From Mycobacterium sp. 852002-40037_SCH5390672 (GTDB lineage Bacteria > Actinomycetota > Actinomycetes > Mycobacteriales > Mycobacteriaceae), in contig NZ_LZTA01000078.1 in assembly GCF_001665875.1 (NCBI RefSeq), positions 82,794 to 146,793 of the forward strand: a stretch of DNA of 64,000 bases, written 5' to 3'. Under the pieces are notes generated by a model. It made no database searches. It had not been told where the DNA came from and worked only from the letters and a program-made list of their open reading frames with translations. The position numbers were made by a program, and so were the translations under genes. Each line of letters starts with the position of its first letter. The stretch's first letter is position 1. Of this stretch, positions 15,935-26,291 are shown one piece after another.

Positions 15935-18900
15935 GCAGCCCGGGCCGAGCAGCGCCTTGAGATCCCCCATCAGCGCCGGCGATGGCGTAACCCGAAGCGA
16001 GGCATCCAGTTCCAGCGTGGTGATCCGGTCCCCGCTGATCAGCCGCAGGTGCACCTGAGCCGTGCCGGGGTGGCGGGCCAGCACCTGCTTGAGCGCGGTG
16101 ACCTTGTCGATGGTGCACTGCCGCGTCGGCAGGCTGACCGCCAGCGGCCGGTTCGGCTGCGCACTGGAAAAGTCGGGCACCACAAGCTCGTTGGCGATCA
16201 GCGCGACGCGGTCGTCGCGCAGCGACACCTTCGCCTTGATCAGCACCACGACGTCGTCGGCGATGTCGGCCCCGTGCACGGAGTACGCCTGCGGGAAGAA
16301 CATCACCTCGATGCCACCGGTGAGGTCCTCTAATTGGGCTGATGCCCAAGGCATTCCGTTCTTGTTGACCCGACGGTTGACCGACGCGAGGATGCCGCCC
16401 ACCCGCACCTGGGTGTCGTTGGGGACATCGCCGTCGAGGATGGCCGGAATCTGGGTGTCGACCTGCGCGGTCAGCAGGTGCGCCACTTGGTTGAGCGGAT
16501 GCCCGGACACATACAGGCCCAGCATTTCTCGCTCCAGGGCGAGCTTGTGCTTGTCCTCCCACTCGTCGTCGGGCACCTTGATGTTGAACACAGAGTCGGT
16601 GACGCTGCCGTCACTGCCGCCGCCGAACAGGTCGAACTGGCCCATCGCCTCGGCCTTCTTGGTGCCCAGCACCGAGTCGACCGCGTCGGTGTGCACCAGG
16701 AACAGGCCCTTGCGGGCATGTCCCAGCGAGTCGAAGGCGCCGGCCTTGATCAACGACTCGGTGACCTTCTTGTTGCAGGCCGCGACGTCGATCTTGTTCA
16801 GGTAATCCGAGAAGTCGGTGAACTTGCCCTTGCCGTTGCGGGTGCCGATCAGCGAGCCCACGACGTTGGCGCCGACGTTGCGCACCGCCCCCAGCCCGAA
16901 GCGGATGTCCTTCCCGACCGACGCGAAGTTCACCAGGGACTCGTTGACGTCCGGCGGCAGCACCGTGATGCCGAGCTTGCGGCAGTCGGCCAGGTAGACC
17001 GCGGCCTTGTCCTTGTCGTCGCCCACCGACGTCAGCAGGCCGGCCATGTACTCGGCCGGATAGTTGGCCTTCAGGTAGGCGGTCCAATAGGAGACCAGGC
17101 CGTAGCCGGCCGCGTGTGACTTGTTGAACGCGTACCCGGCGAACGGAAGAATGGTGTCCCACAACGCTTTCACCGCTTTTTCGGAGAAGCCGTTGGCCGT
17201 CATGCCTTCGTAGAAGCCCTTGTACTCGGCCTCGAGCACCTCGAGCTTCTTCTTACCCATCGCCTTACGCAGCGCGTCGGCCTTACCCATCGTGTAGGAG
17301 GCGACCTTCTGGGCGATTAGCATGATCTGCTCTTGGTAGACGATCAGGCCGTGCGTCTCGGCCAGGATTTCGCGCAGCGGCTCCTCGAGCTCCGGGTGGA
17401 TCGGCTTGACCGCCTGTCGACCGTTCTTGCGGTCGGCGTAATCGTTGTGGGCGTTCATGCCCATCGGCCCGGGCCGGTACAGCGCCAGCACCGCGACGAT
17501 GTCGTTGAATTCGGTGGGCTGCATGCGGCGCAACAGATCTCGCATCGGGCCGCCGTCCAGCTGGAAGACGCCCAGGGTGTCACCGCGGCCGAGCAGCTCG
17601 TAGGTGGGCTCGTCGTCCAGCGGCACCGACTCCAGGTCGAGGTCGATTCCCCTGTTGGTCTTGATGTTTTCCAGCGCGTCGCCGATGATCGTCAGGTTCC
17701 GCAGGCCCAGGAAGTCCATCTTCAGCAGGCCGATTGCCTCACACGACGGGTAGTCCCAGCCGGTGATGATGGCCCCGTCCTGGGGCCGCTTCCACAGCGG
17801 GATGGCCTCGGTCAGCGGCTCACTGCTCATGATCACCGCGCACGCGTGCACGCCGGCGTTGCGGATCAAGCCTTCCAGGCCGCGCGCGGTCTGGTAGATG
17901 GTGCGCACGTCCGGATCGGTCTCGATGAGACCGCGGACCTCGGCGGCCTCCTTGAACCGCTCATGGCCAGGATCGGTGATGCCCGACAGCGGAATGTCTT
18001 TGGCCATGATCGGCGGCGGCAGCGCCTTGGTGATCCGGTCGGCGATCGCGAACCCGGGCTGGCCGTAGTGGATACGGGCCGAATCCTTAAGCGCCGCCTT
18101 GGTTTTGATGGTGCCGAAGGTGATGACCTGGGCGACGCGGTCCGAGCCCCACTTTTCGGCGGCGTAGCGCACCATCTCGCCGCGGCGACGGTCGTCGAAG
18201 TCGATATCGATGTCGGGTGCCGACGGACGCTCCGGGTTGAGGAAGCGCTCGAACAGCAGACCGTGCGGGATCGGGTCGATGTTGGTGATGCCCAGCGCGT
18301 AGGCCACCAGCGAGCCCGCCGCCGAGCCGCGGCCGGGTCCCACCCGGATGTCGACCGAGCGTGCGTAGTTGATCAGGTCGGCGACGATCAGGAAGTAGGA
18401 CGGAAAGCCCTTGTCGCAGATGACCTTGATTTCATACTCGGCCCGCTCGATGTAGTCCTGCCCGACACCGGACGGGAAACGGCGCTGCAGCCCGGCGAGC
18501 ACCTCGTGATGCAGCCAGGTGGCCTGGTCGTGTCCCTCGGGCACCGGGAAGATCGGCATCCGGTCGCGCGGCGCCCACACCTCGTCGTAGGACTGCACCC
18601 GCTCGGCGATCAGCAGGGTGGAGTCGCAGGCGCCGGGAACCTCGTCGTCCCAGATCTGGCGCATCTCGGCGGCCGACTTCAGGTAGTAGCCGTCGCCGTC
18701 GAACTTGAACCGGTTGGGGTCCGAGAGCGTCTTGCCGGTCTGCACGCACAGCAGCGCCTCGTGGTTGTGGGCGGCGTCGCGGGTGACGTAGTGGCAGTCG
18801 TTGGTGGCCAGCGGCGGGATGCCCAGCTTGCGGCCGATCTCCAGCAGGCCTTCGCGGACCCGCGTCTCGATGGACAGCCCGTGGTCCATCAGCTCCAGGA

Positions 18901-19495
18901 AGTAGTTGTCGGCGCCGAAGATCTCGCGCCACTTGGCGGCCGATTCCAGCGCCTCGCGCTCGTGGCCCAGCCGCAGCCGGGTCTGCACCTCACCCGACGG
19001 GCAGCCGGTGGTGGCGATGATGCCGTCGGCGTGTTCGGCGATGATCTCGGCGTCCATCCGCGACCACTTGCCGAGCTGGCCCTCGAAGGACGCCAGCGAG
19101 GACAGCTTGAACAGGTTGCGCAGGCCGGTGGCGTTCTCGGCCACCATCGTCATGTGCGTGTAGGAGCCACTGCCCGACACGTCGTCGGACTTCTGGCCGG
19201 GGTCACCCCACAGGATCCGCCGAGTGTCGAAGCGCGAGGCCGGCGCGATGTAGGCCTCGACGCCGATGATGGGCTTGATCCCGGCCTTGGTCGCCGCGGT
19301 GTAGAACTCGCTGGCGCCGAACATGTTTCCGTGGTCGGTCATCCCGACCGCGGGCATTTGCAGCCGGTCCACCTCGGCCAGCATCGGCGTGATCTTCGCG
19401 GCACCGTCCAACATCGAGTACTCGGTGTGGTTATGCAGGTGCACGAACGACGACTCGCGACGAACGCTCGCGTGAGGAGGCAACGAACCGGTCAT
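15923..19495 (-). CDS. dnaE1: DNA polymerase III alpha subunit DnaE1
   Basis: A 1190-residue replicative polymerase, close to the M. tuberculosis length. The PHP domain opens with [15 protein letters not shown] at about residues 17-31, keeping the His and Asp residues of the mycobacterial PHP exonuclease used for proofreading. The polymerase palm has [13 protein letters not shown] near 428, with catalytic aspartates. [17 protein letters not shown] precedes it. The OB-fold region ([17 protein letters not shown]) is near residue 1040. The N-terminus is slightly longer than in M. tuberculosis before the conserved FVHLHN. Essential replication enzyme, and a core gene anchoring synteny. Confidence 0.98.
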   Translation of the reverse strand: MTGSLPPHASVRRESSFVHLHNHTEYSMLDGAAKITPMLAEVDRLQMPAVGMTDHGNMFGASEFYTAATKAGIKPIIGVEAYIAPASRFDTRRILWGDPGQKSDDVSGSGSYTHMTMVAENATGLRNLFKLSSLASFEGQLGKWSRMDAEIIAEHADGIIATTGCPSGEVQTRLRLGHEREALESAAKWREIFGADNYFLELMDHGLSIETRVREGLLEIGRKLGIPPLATNDCHYVTRDAAHNHEALLCVQTGKTLSDPNRFKFDGDGYYLKSAAEMRQIWDDEVPGACDSTLLIAERVQSYDEVWAPRDRMPIFPVPEGHDQATWLHHEVLAGLQRRFPSGVGQDYIERAEYEIKVICDKGFPSYFLIVADLINYARSVDIRVGPGRGSAAGSLVAYALGITNIDPIPHGLLFERFLNPERPSAPDIDIDFDDRRRGEMVRYAAEKWGSDRVAQVITFGTIKTKAALKDSARIHYGQPGFAIADRITKALPPPIMAKDIPLSGITDPGHERFKEAAEVRGLIETDPDVRTIYQTARGLEGLIRNAGVHACAVIMSSEPLTEAIPLWKRPQDGAIITGWDYPSCEAIGLLKMDFLGLRNLTIIGDALENIKTNRGIDLDLESVPLDDEPTYELLGRGDTLGVFQLDGGPMRDLLRRMQPTEFNDIVAVLALYRPGPMGMNAHNDYADRKNGRQAVKPIHPELEEPLREILAETHGLIVYQEQIMLIAQKVASYTMGKADALRKAMGKKKLEVLEAEYKGFYEGMTANGFSEKAVKALWDTILPFAGYAFNKSHAAGYGLVSYWTAYLKANYPAEYMAGLLTSVGDDKDKAAVYLADCRKLGITVLPPDVNESLVNFASVGKDIRFGLGAVRNVGANVVGSLIGTRNGKGKFTDFSDYLNKIDVAACNKKVTESLIKAGAFDSLGHARKGLFLVHTDAVDSVLGTKKAEAMGQFDLFGGGSDGSVTDSVFNIKVPDDEWEDKHKLALEREMLGLYVSGHPLNQVAHLLTAQVDTQIPAILDGDVPNDTQVRVGGILASVNRRVNKNGMPWASAQLEDLTGGIEVMFFPQAYSVHGADIADDVVVLIKAKVSLRDDRVALIANELVVPDFSSAQPNRPLAVSLPTRQCTIDKVTALKQVLARHPGTAQVHLRLISGDRITTLELDASLRVTPSPALMGDLKALLGPGCLGG

Positions 19496-19617
19496 AGGGA
19501 CGCCAGTCTATGACCGCGGACCGACACGAGTTCGGCGTGTCGCCGCGTGTGTCTCGATGATTCGGTGACGACCCGCTGCGCCCGGTTCCCGCCGCGCTTG
19601 CGATCGCCCCGGGCCTC

Positions 19618-20049
19618 TTACCCGTACAACTCGACGAAGTTCTTCAGCGACTTCTGCACGTCGCCTTTGACGGCACGCGCCGCCGCCGAACCCACCGGAC
19701 CGAACAGCGCCCGCCCACCCAGTTCGAGGCGCACACCCAGCGTCGATCCGTCGCCCGTGGGCCGCACCGTGAGCGTGACGGCGTATTTGGCCCCGCCTTT
19801 GCCGGACCCCGACATCGCCACCTCGTGCGGCGGGTCCCACTTGGTCACCGTCCAGGTCACGCGGTTGCGGAGGCCTTTGGCCCGCGCCACCCCGACGATC
19901 TGGGTGCCCTCGGCGATCTCGTCGGGCAGGTCGCTGCGCCATGCCTCGTGCATCACCAGCCAGTCGCCCAGGTCGGAGAGATCGGCGACGTGGTCCCACA
20001 TGTCCTGCGGGGTCATCGGGACATCGGCGGTCAGGTCCACAGCAGCCAC
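19618..20049 (-). CDS. SRPBCC-family protein (Rv1546 homologue)
   Basis: A 143-residue START/SRPBCC-like protein. It begins [29 protein letters not shown], the usual opening strand and helix, and ends [13 protein letters not shown] with the long C-terminal helix. These small proteins form a hydrophobic pocket for lipids or polyketide-like molecules. The position upstream of dnaE1 matches Rv1546 in M. tuberculosis. No catalytic residues can be assigned. The 120-bp gap to dnaE1 shows nothing recognisable. Confidence 0.82.
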   Translation of the reverse strand: MAAVDLTADVPMTPQDMWDHVADLSDLGDWLVMHEAWRSDLPDEIAEGTQIVGVARAKGLRNRVTWTVTKWDPPHEVAMSGSGKGGAKYAVTLTVRPTGDGSTLGVRLELGGRALFGPVGSAAARAVKGDVQKSLKNFVELYG

Positions 20050-20070
20050 CGCCTGAGCCTAGCGCTTCGT

Positions 20071-20246
20071 CACATCCGCCACTGGGGTCTCACCGCCCAG
20101 GGACATGGTCCGTTGCCCGCCTTTGCGCGACAACGGGAGACGACGCGCCGGCAGCCCGCCGGCAACCCGATCCGCGGCCACCAGTTGTCGCTCAAAGGCG
20201 GGCATTTCGCCACCCGTCCGGCGGAGAGACGCATGTGGCGGGTGTG
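20071..20246. repeat. Inverted pair of a dispersed repeat (about 64-bp arms)
   Basis: Left arm 20071-20134 and right arm 20184-20246 are diverged inverted copies. Each contains CCGCCAC, then GTCTC-N-CCGCC, and ends in the well-conserved GCCCGCCTTTG-N-GCGACAAC block; that 21-bp block differs by one base between arms. The 49-bp centre is GC-rich with its own short palindrome (GCCGGC repeats). The core also occurs at 4-24. It fills the gap between the Rv1546 and Rv1544 homologues and could fold into a large hairpin. No coding sequence is seen. Confidence 0.65.
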
Positions 20247-20273
20247 ATCGGCCCGCTCTGACCGGCGAGGTCG

Positions 20274-21077
20274 TCAGGTCGTGGGACCGCCGCGGAATCG
20301 GTTGCCGATCCGGATGCCGGGCAACAGCAAACTGCGCGGCACGAACCGCCCGCCGGTGCTGACCACCTTGGGCACCACGCCGGGCACCACCGTGCGACGG
20401 CCGGACAGCATGCCGCCGATGGCCGCCTCGGCCACGTCGCGCGGCGAGACCTGAGCGATGGGGATGCTGAACCGCTCGGCGTTGGCGATCTCGGCCCACT
20501 CGGTCGGCACCGGTCCCGGGCACAGGCAGGTGACCGACACCCCCGTTCCGTGCAACTCCTCGTGCACCGCTTCGGAGAACGTCTGCACGAACGCCTTGCT
20601 GGCCGAATACACCGCCATGTAGGGAACCGGCTGAAATCCCGCGATCGACGCGATGTTCATCACCGCGCCGGCGCCGCGCTCGACCATGCCGGGCAGCGTC
20701 GCGTGGGTGAGCTCCATCAACGCCAGCGCGTTGAGGGTGACCTGCTCGCTCTCGCGGTCCACCGGCAACTCGTGAAACACCCCGCTGGTGCCGAAACCGG
20801 CGCTGTTGCACAGCCCGGCGATCGATTCGCTGCGCAGCCGGTTCGTCAGTTTGGCGCGAGCCTTGCCGTCGCTGAGATCCAGGGGCAGCACCTCGACGGC
20901 GACCGAGTATTCCTGGCCCACCTCGTTGGCCAGATCGTCGAGGCGCTCGCGGCGCCGCGCGACCAGCAACAGCGGGAAGCCGCGGCGGGCCAATCCGCGA
21001 GCCAGTTCGGCGCCGATACCCGACGAGGCGCCGGTGATGACAACGGTGGTCTGAATGTCAGGTTTTGGAAGGCTCAT
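20274..21077 (-). CDS. Short-chain dehydrogenase/reductase (Rv1544 homologue)
   Basis: A 267-residue SDR. TGASSGIG is at residues 15-22, ARRRERLDDL after the second strand suggests NADPH, and the active-site region AVYSASKAFVQTFSEAV carries Tyr-x3-Lys. The C-terminus RSLLLPGIRIGNRFRGGP matches this mycobacterial subfamily. The ATG at 21077 gives a length like Rv1544; an earlier in-frame ATG would run into the upstream reductase gene. It is 4 bp downstream of the Rv1543-like gene, so the two probably form an operon. Rv1543/Rv1544 are annotated as possible ketoacyl or fatty acyl reductases; the true substrate is not known to me. Confidence 0.87.
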   Translation of the reverse strand: MSLPKPDIQTTVVITGASSGIGAELARGLARRGFPLLLVARRRERLDDLANEVGQEYSVAVEVLPLDLSDGKARAKLTNRLRSESIAGLCNSAGFGTSGVFHELPVDRESEQVTLNALALMELTHATLPGMVERGAGAVMNIASIAGFQPVPYMAVYSASKAFVQTFSEAVHEELHGTGVSVTCLCPGPVPTEWAEIANAERFSIPIAQVSPRDVAEAAIGGMLSGRRTVVPGVVPKVVSTGGRFVPRSLLLPGIRIGNRFRGGPTT

Positions 21078-21081
21078 GGTG

Positions 21082-22122
21082 TCACCAATGTATCCCGCGG
21101 GTCGCCCGCACGAAGTTCTCGCTGCGCTTATCGAATTCCGTTGTGTCGGTTGATGATTCATCTCCTTTAGCGGCACTGGAGTCGCTGAACATGGCGAACG
21201 CCCGATTGCGCACCCGATCCATCACCGCCGGGTTGACCGCATCGGCGACGGCGGCGAACTGCCCGAACGGCGAGCTGGCCCGGCGCGGCCGGTGCACGAT
21301 CGCGTCGGCGATCACGCCGGCCGCCTGCTCGGGCGTCAGCGCCGGGAACTTGTCGTAGAGCGTGGTCGGGCTGATCATCGGCGTGCGCACCAGCGCCATG
21401 TGCACCGTGGTGAACCGCACGTCGTCGTTCACGGTTTCGGCCTGCAGCGCGTCGCACAGACTGTCCAGGGCGGCCTTGCTGGCGATGTAGGCCCCGAAGC
21501 GCGGCGCGCGGGTCTGCACTCCGACCGAGGACACGTTGAGCACGTGGCCGTATCCCCGCTCGCGCATCCCGGGGATGAACTTGAGGATCAGCTGGACCGC
21601 GCCCAGGTAGTTCAGCTGCATGGTCCGCTGATAGTCGTGGATCCGGTCGTAGGACAGCTCCAGCGAGCGCCTGATCGACTTCCCCGCGTTGTTGATCAGG
21701 ATGTCGACGCCACCCAGGTCGTCGAGCACCTGATCGGCCATCGCGGCGATGGCGTCCATGTCGGTCAGGTCGCACGGGTAGACGTGGGCGGTCCCACCGT
21801 TATCGCGGATCTCGTCGGCGACCTTCTCGAGATTTTCCCGGGTACGGGCCACCAGCGCCACCGCGCCGCCGGATTCCGCGATCTTCTTCGCGGCGGCCTC
21901 ACCGATGCCCGAGGACCCGCCGGTGATCAGGGCGGTCTTGCCCGCGACGGCGTCCTCGAGGGTGCGGCCCTGCACCGCGTCGAGCAGATTCCGCAGATAA
22001 AACGGTCGATACCGTCCGGCCGAGTTCGGGGTGTTGACGATGTGAGACACCGCCGCCAGTGGTTTCTCCACCAGGCCCCCGAGCGAGTTCTCCACCAAGT
22101 TCGTTAAGTCACCAAGATTCAT
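21082..22122 (-). CDS. SDR-family possible fatty acyl-CoA reductase (Rv1543 homologue)
   Basis: A 346-residue SDR with a longer N-terminus than usual. Residues 1-60 (LVEKPLAAVSHIVNTPNSAG and RPFYLRNLLDAVQGRTL) precede the fold. TGGSSGIG lies near 66-73, DILINNAGKSIRRSLE follows, and YIASKAALDSLCDAL carries the catalytic Tyr and Lys. This arrangement is shared by mycobacterial acyl reductases such as those linked to wax-ester or mycolate metabolism. It heads the likely two-gene operon with the next SDR. The gap 22123-22405 to the divergent glbN holds promoters only, with no clear motif. Confidence 0.87.
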   Translation of the reverse strand: MNLGDLTNLVENSLGGLVEKPLAAVSHIVNTPNSAGRYRPFYLRNLLDAVQGRTLEDAVAGKTALITGGSSGIGEAAAKKIAESGGAVALVARTRENLEKVADEIRDNGGTAHVYPCDLTDMDAIAAMADQVLDDLGGVDILINNAGKSIRRSLELSYDRIHDYQRTMQLNYLGAVQLILKFIPGMRERGYGHVLNVSSVGVQTRAPRFGAYIASKAALDSLCDALQAETVNDDVRFTTVHMALVRTPMISPTTLYDKFPALTPEQAAGVIADAIVHRPRRASSPFGQFAAVADAVNPAVMDRVRNRAFAMFSDSSAAKGDESSTDTTEFDKRSENFVRATRGIHW

Positions 22123-22405
22123 CGGCTTCGCTCCTGATGATGTGAGCCCCCCGGCCGCAACTGGCCTGCCCGTTGACCACGACCGCCTTGCGGGGCTGCG
22201 CGAGTGATGTGACGTGCATCATTAAGCCAACCTAGGACATCAGCGGACCGGCCCGGTACAGATTGCGGTCATGTAACGCGACACCGACTCTCACGTTGCG
22301 CCGAGAACAACCGCCAGCAGTGGGCAATCGGCTTGTTACACAGGGCAATCCGGGCGTGATCGCGCACTAACTGACGAGCAACGCCGAGATGCTCCAATCG
22401 TGCTT

Positions 22406-22816
22406 ATGAAAATTCTGGCGCGCTTCCGCAAGTCCGCACCGGCACCCATCTACGACCGGATCGGTGGGCACGAGGCGATCGAAGTCGTGGTCGAGGACTT
22501 CTACGTTCGGGTGCTTGCCGACGAGCAACTGGCCGGCTTTTTCTCCGGCACGAATATGAACCGCCTCAAGGGCAAACAGGCGGAGTTCTTCGCCGCCGCC
22601 CTGGGCGGCCCGCAGCCCTACACCGGCGCACCGATGAAGCAGGTACACCAGGGCCGCGGGATCACCATGCACCACTTCAGTTTGGTGGCCGGGCATTTGG
22701 CCGACGCGCTGGCCGGCGCCGGCGTGCCGTCCGAGACGGTGACCGAGATACTCGGCGCGATCGCGCCGTTGGCTCCCGAGATCGCGACCGGCGACGCCGG
22801 CAAGGTCACGGTCTGA
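22406..22816 (+). CDS. glbN: Group I truncated haemoglobin (trHbN)
   Basis: A 136-residue truncated haemoglobin, the same length as M. tuberculosis GlbN. All functional positions match in number: Tyr33 (B10), Gln58 (E11), Phe62 (E15 gate of the long tunnel) and proximal His81 (F8). The short N-terminal pre-A stretch is present but differs in sequence. trHbN oxidises nitric oxide to nitrate and protects respiration. The ATG at 22406 is preferred over a GTG six bases earlier because it restores the family length. In M. tuberculosis lprI follows; here an unrelated methyltransferase gene follows after about 100 bp. Confidence 0.95.
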   Translation: MKILARFRKSAPAPIYDRIGGHEAIEVVVEDFYVRVLADEQLAGFFSGTNMNRLKGKQAEFFAAALGGPQPYTGAPMKQVHQGRGITMHHFSLVAGHLADALAGAGVPSETVTEILGAIAPLAPEIATGDAGKVTV

Positions 22817-22920
22817 CCGGTCCGTCCAGATCACCGTAAGGGCTGTAGCCGGGGCGACTAAGACGGCCAAGGACGGCAATCTCGGCTTACGGGCAGGCAA
22901 CAGTGCCTAGCATGCCTGGC

Positions 22921-23679
22921 ATGCGGCGCACATTTGACGACCTGATCGCCGAGGCGGACGCCGCCCCGGTCGACGGCTGGGATTTTTCGTGGCTGGACGG
23001 CCGGGCCACCGAGGAACGCCCGTCGTGGGGCTACCAGCGGCTACTGAGGAGCCGGCTGGCGACGGTGTCGGCCGCGCTGGACATTCACACCGGCGGCGGG
23101 GAGGTGCTGTCCGGTGCGGCACCGTTCCCGCCCACCATGGCGGCCATCGAGACGTGGCCGCCCAACGCGGCCCTGGCCACCCGGCGCCTGCATCCGCTCG
23201 GCGTGGTGGTCGTCGCGACCCGGGATGAGCCGCCGCTGCCGTTCGCCGACGACGCGTTCGACCTGGTGACCACGCGTCACCCGATCTCGGTCTGGTGGAC
23301 CGAGATCCGTCGCGTGCTCCGGCCGGGCGGCACCTACTTCGCGCAGCACATCGGCCCCGCCACGACGGGCGAGCTGGTCGAGTACTTCATCGGTCCGCAG
23401 CCAAAGAAATGGGCCGAGTTTCACCCGGACGCCGTGCGCGCACAGGCCGAGGCCGCCGGGCTGCAGATCGTGGATGTGCGGATGGAGCGGATGCGGGCCG
23501 AGTTCTTCGACGTGGGCGCCGTCGTGTACTTCCTGCGCAAGGTGATCTGGGCGGTGCCCGACTTCACCGTGCAGCGCTACCGCGACCGGCTGGCCGAACT
23601 GCACGAGCGCATCGAATCCGACGGTCCGTTCGTCACCCACTCGGTGCGGCTTCTCGTCGAGGCCCGCAAGCCCCGGTGA
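22921..23679 (+). CDS. Class I SAM-dependent methyltransferase
   Basis: A 252-residue protein. GGGEVLSG stands where the SAM motif I glycine loop is expected, followed by PPLPFADDAFDLVTTRHPI (motif II/post II) and WTEIRRVLRPGGTYFAQHIG (motif III), the usual methyltransferase_11 order. The substrate-binding part is not recognisable. Starts at 22903, 22912 and 22921 are all in frame and none has a strong ribosome site; 22921 begins the conserved text RRTFDDLIAEAD. The gene is convergent with the pseudouridine synthase gene, leaving 1 bp. It occupies the place of lprI next to glbN. Substrate unknown. Confidence 0.8.
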   Translation: MRRTFDDLIAEADAAPVDGWDFSWLDGRATEERPSWGYQRLLRSRLATVSAALDIHTGGGEVLSGAAPFPPTMAAIETWPPNAALATRRLHPLGVVVVATRDEPPLPFADDAFDLVTTRHPISVWWTEIRRVLRPGGTYFAQHIGPATTGELVEYFIGPQPKKWAEFHPDAVRAQAEAAGLQIVDVRMERMRAEFFDVGAVVYFLRKVIWAVPDFTVQRYRDRLAELHERIESDGPFVTHSVRLLVEARKPR

Positions 23680-23680
23680 G

Positions 23681-24607
23681 TCAGCCCTCGTCGCGCAACA
23701 CATCCAGCGCGTGTTGCAGATCGGGCGGGTAGGGGCTGACGATCTCGATCCGCCTGCCGTCGGCGGGATGGGCGAACGACAGCGAGCGGGCATGTAGCCA
23801 TTGGCGTTGCAGGCCAAGCTTTTTCGCGAGCTTGGGGTCGGCGCCGTAGACGAGGTCGCCGCAGCACGGGTGATGCAGCGCGGAGAAATGCACCCGGATC
23901 TGGTGGGTGCGGCCCGTTTCCAGGTGCACGTCGAGCAGGCTGGCGGCGACGAAGGCTTCCACGGTGTCGTAATGGGTGAGGCTGTGCCGGCCGTCCTTGG
24001 TGACCGCGAACTTCCATTCGCCGCCGCGGTGACGTCCGATCGGCGCGTCGATGGTCCCGCTGGACGGGTCCGGATGTCCCTGCACCAGCGCGTGATAGCG
24101 CTTGTCCACGGTGCGCTGTTTGAACGCCCGCTTGAGCAGGGTGTAGGCGCGCTCGGACAGCGCCACCACCATCACCCCGGACGTGCCGACGTCGAGGCGA
24201 TGCACGATCCCCTGCCGCTCGGGCACCCCCGATGTGGTGATCCGGTAACCGGCGGCGGCCAGGCCACCGAGCACCGTGGGTCCGGTCCAGCCCACCGACG
24301 CGTGCGCGGCCACCGCCGCCGGCTTGTCGACCGCGACGATGTCGTCGTCGGAGTACAGGATCGTCATGCCCTCGATGTCGACCGGCGTGTTCTGCGGGGG
24401 CGCCGGCGCCTCGGGCAGGCGCACCTGCAGCCAGGCACCGCCGGTCAGGCGGTCGGACTTGCCGGCCTGGACTCCGTCGAGCTCCACCCCGCCGTCTTCG
24501 GCGAGCGCCGCCGCCGCGCTGCGCGACAGCCCCAGCAGCCGTGCCAGCCCGGCGTCGACGCGCATCCCCGCCAGTCCCTCCGGGACCGGCATCGAGCGGT
24601 CACTCAC
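23681..24607 (-). CDS. RluD-type pseudouridine synthase (Rv1540 homologue)
   Basis: A 308-residue RNA pseudouridine synthase, the same length as Rv1540. An N-terminal S4-like domain ([31 protein letters not shown]) is followed by the catalytic domain with [17 protein letters not shown] near residue 137, whose Asp is the nucleophile, then [10 protein letters not shown]. It probably modifies 23S rRNA. The GTG at 24607 overlaps the end of lspA by eight bases (GTGAGTGA), giving translational coupling. A longer in-frame opening runs back through the lspA repeat in another frame and is not real. Confidence 0.93.
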   Translation of the reverse strand: MSDRSMPVPEGLAGMRVDAGLARLLGLSRSAAAALAEDGGVELDGVQAGKSDRLTGGAWLQVRLPEAPAPPQNTPVDIEGMTILYSDDDIVAVDKPAAVAAHASVGWTGPTVLGGLAAAGYRITTSGVPERQGIVHRLDVGTSGVMVVALSERAYTLLKRAFKQRTVDKRYHALVQGHPDPSSGTIDAPIGRHRGGEWKFAVTKDGRHSLTHYDTVEAFVAASLLDVHLETGRTHQIRVHFSALHHPCCGDLVYGADPKLAKKLGLQRQWLHARSLSFAHPADGRRIEIVSPYPPDLQHALDVLRDEG

Positions 24608-25280
24608 CCGCGCGGTCTCCGGAGTCGCCGTCGTCCTCGCGCCGGCCCCCAGAGTCGCCGTCGTCCTCGCGCCGGCCCCCAGAGTCGCCGTCGGCGGTGC
24701 GCCGGCCAACCGAATCGAAGTCGAACCCGAAGATCGACAACACCACCAGCAGGATGGCCCCACCGACCACCGAGGGATCGGCGACGTTGAACACCGGCCA
24801 CCAGCCGACCGACAAGAAGTCCACGACGTGCCCGCGAAGCGGTCCGGGGGCGCGGAAGAAACGATCCACCAGGTTGCCCATGGCGCCGCCGAGGATCATG
24901 CCCAGGCCCACCGCCCACCAGGGTGACACCAGCCGGCGCCCCATCCAGAAGATGCCGACCACCACTCCGGTCGCGATCAGGGTCAGCACCCAGGTGTAAC
25001 CGGTCGCCATCGAGAACGCCGCACCCGAATTGCGCACCAGCGTCCAGGTCACCGTGTCGCCGATGATCGGCACCGGCTGGCCCGGCGGCAGCAGCTTGAC
25101 GGCAAGGACCTTGGTGACGACGTCGAGGGCCAGGACGATTCCCGCGATGGACAGCAGCAGCCGCAGCCGCCGCGGCGGCGCGACGGTCGCGGGCTCCGCG
25201 TCCCGCTCAGCCGGGGCGGCCCCACCAGCCTCTTCGGCTGAGGTCACCGGCTCAGTCGAGTTCGTTGGTTCTTCAGGCAC
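24600..25280 (-). CDS. lspA: Lipoprotein signal peptidase LspA
   Basis: A 226-residue prolipoprotein peptidase with four membrane segments, including [40 protein letters not shown] and [16 protein letters not shown]. Catalytic aspartates lie in [15 protein letters not shown] and [11 protein letters not shown]. It cleaves signal peptides of diacylated prolipoproteins at the membrane. The GTG at 25280 follows GGAGATGATGGGGA. The C-terminal tail is longer than in M. tuberculosis (202 residues) because of a ten-residue repeat, [10 protein letters not shown], that is very acidic. The pseudouridine synthase gene overlaps its end. Confidence 0.95.
   Translation of the reverse strand: MPEEPTNSTEPVTSAEEAGGAAPAERDAEPATVAPPRRLRLLLSIAGIVLALDVVTKVLAVKLLPPGQPVPIIGDTVTWTLVRNSGAAFSMATGYTWVLTLIATGVVVGIFWMGRRLVSPWWAVGLGMILGGAMGNLVDRFFRAPGPLRGHVVDFLSVGWWPVFNVADPSVVGGAILLVVLSIFGFDFDSVGRRTADGDSGGRREDDGDSGGRREDDGDSGDRAGE
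24624..24690. repeat. 30-bp tandem repeat in the 3' end of lspA
   Basis: Two identical 30-bp units (24624-24653 and 24654-24683) are followed by a diverged third. The unit is a multiple of three, so copy changes stay in frame and only lengthen the acidic cytoplasmic tail (unit [10 protein letters not shown]). The pattern is that of a minisatellite prone to copy-number change. Confidence 0.85.
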
Positions 25281-25352
25281 TTCCCCATCATCTCCTACTG
25301 CCCCACGCAGGCTAGCCATGTTCGCGCAGCGGCGATGCGCAATGATGCCAGC

Positions 25353-26291
25353 ATGGCCCGCCTCACCGTGATCGCCACCGGGGGCACGATATCGACCGGC
25401 ACCGGCGCCGACGGGGTGCACCGACCCTCGTACAGCGGGGCTGATCTGACCGCGCCCTTCCGCGCTGAACACGATGTCGACGTCGTTGACCTGCTGGCGG
25501 TGGACAGCTCCGAGCTGACACTGGCCGATTGGGACCGCATCCGCGACGCGGTGACGGCCGCGGTCGACGCCGGTGCCGACGGTGTGGTCGTCCTGCACGG
25601 CACCGACACCATGGAGGAAACCGCGCTGTGGCTCGATCTCACCTATGCGGGCCAGGCCCCGGTCGTGCTGACCGGCGCCATGCGCAGCGCCGACGCCCCC
25701 GACGCGGACGGCCCGGCGAATGTGCGCGACGCCCTGGCCGTGGCGGCGAGCCCGGCCGCCCGTGGCCTGGGCGTGGTGATGTGCTTCGCCGGCCGGGTGC
25801 TGCAACCGCTGGGCATGAGCAAGGTGGCCACCGAGGACCTGGGCGGTTTCACCGGTCAGCTGCTCGGTGCCGTGGCCGGGGACCCGGCACTGGCCGGCCC
25901 GAAGACGCGCCCGTACCTCGGCGATCTGCGGGCCGGCACCGCGCCGCGCGTCGACATCGTCGCGGCGTACCTGGGCAGTGACGGGGTGGCACTCGATGCG
26001 TGCGTGGCCGCCGGGGCGCAGGCCGTGGTGCTCGAGGCGTTGGGTTCGGGAAACGCCGGGCCCGCCGTGGTCGACGCGGTGCGCCGGCACTGCGGCAACG
26101 GGGTCGTCGTCGCGGTGTCCACCCGAGTCCCCGGCGGACGGGTCGGCGCCAGCTACGGCCCCGGGCATGACATGGCGGCCGCCGGGGCGGTGATGGTGCC
26201 GAGGTTGCGGCCGCCTCAGGCGCGCGTTCTGTTGATCGCCGCACTGGCCGCAAAGCTACCGGTCGCCGACGTCATCGCGCGGTGGGGCTGA
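25353..26291 (+). CDS. ansA: L-asparaginase AnsA
   Basis: A 312-residue asparaginase/glutaminase. TGGTIS at residues 9-14 carries the nucleophilic Thr12. [10 protein letters not shown] near residue 83 holds the second catalytic Thr and Asp, with the partner Lys expected in the [11 protein letters not shown] region. It converts asparagine to aspartate and ammonia; in M. tuberculosis AnsA supports nitrogen use and acid resistance. There is no signal peptide at the chosen ATG (25353), which matches the conserved start MARLTVI. An in-frame start 18 bases earlier is less likely. It is divergent from lspA and overlaps dinX by 36 bp at the 3' ends. Confidence 0.93.
   Translation: MARLTVIATGGTISTGTGADGVHRPSYSGADLTAPFRAEHDVDVVDLLAVDSSELTLADWDRIRDAVTAAVDAGADGVVVLHGTDTMEETALWLDLTYAGQAPVVLTGAMRSADAPDADGPANVRDALAVAASPAARGLGVVMCFAGRVLQPLGMSKVATEDLGGFTGQLLGAVAGDPALAGPKTRPYLGDLRAGTAPRVDIVAAYLGSDGVALDACVAAGAQAVVLEALGSGNAGPAVVDAVRRHCGNGVVVAVSTRVPGGRVGASYGPGHDMAAAGAVMVPRLRPPQARVLLIAALAAKLPVADVIARWG

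Noticed and set aside
17333..19513. A 726-codon plus-strand frame opposite dnaE1
   Set aside because: Antisense shadow of a highly conserved polymerase gene; low-complexity composition and no ribosome site.
25281..26168. In-frame upstream extension of lspA across ansA
   Set aside because: It lies antisense to ansA, and the LspA text begins only at the GTG at 25280, which has a ribosome site.
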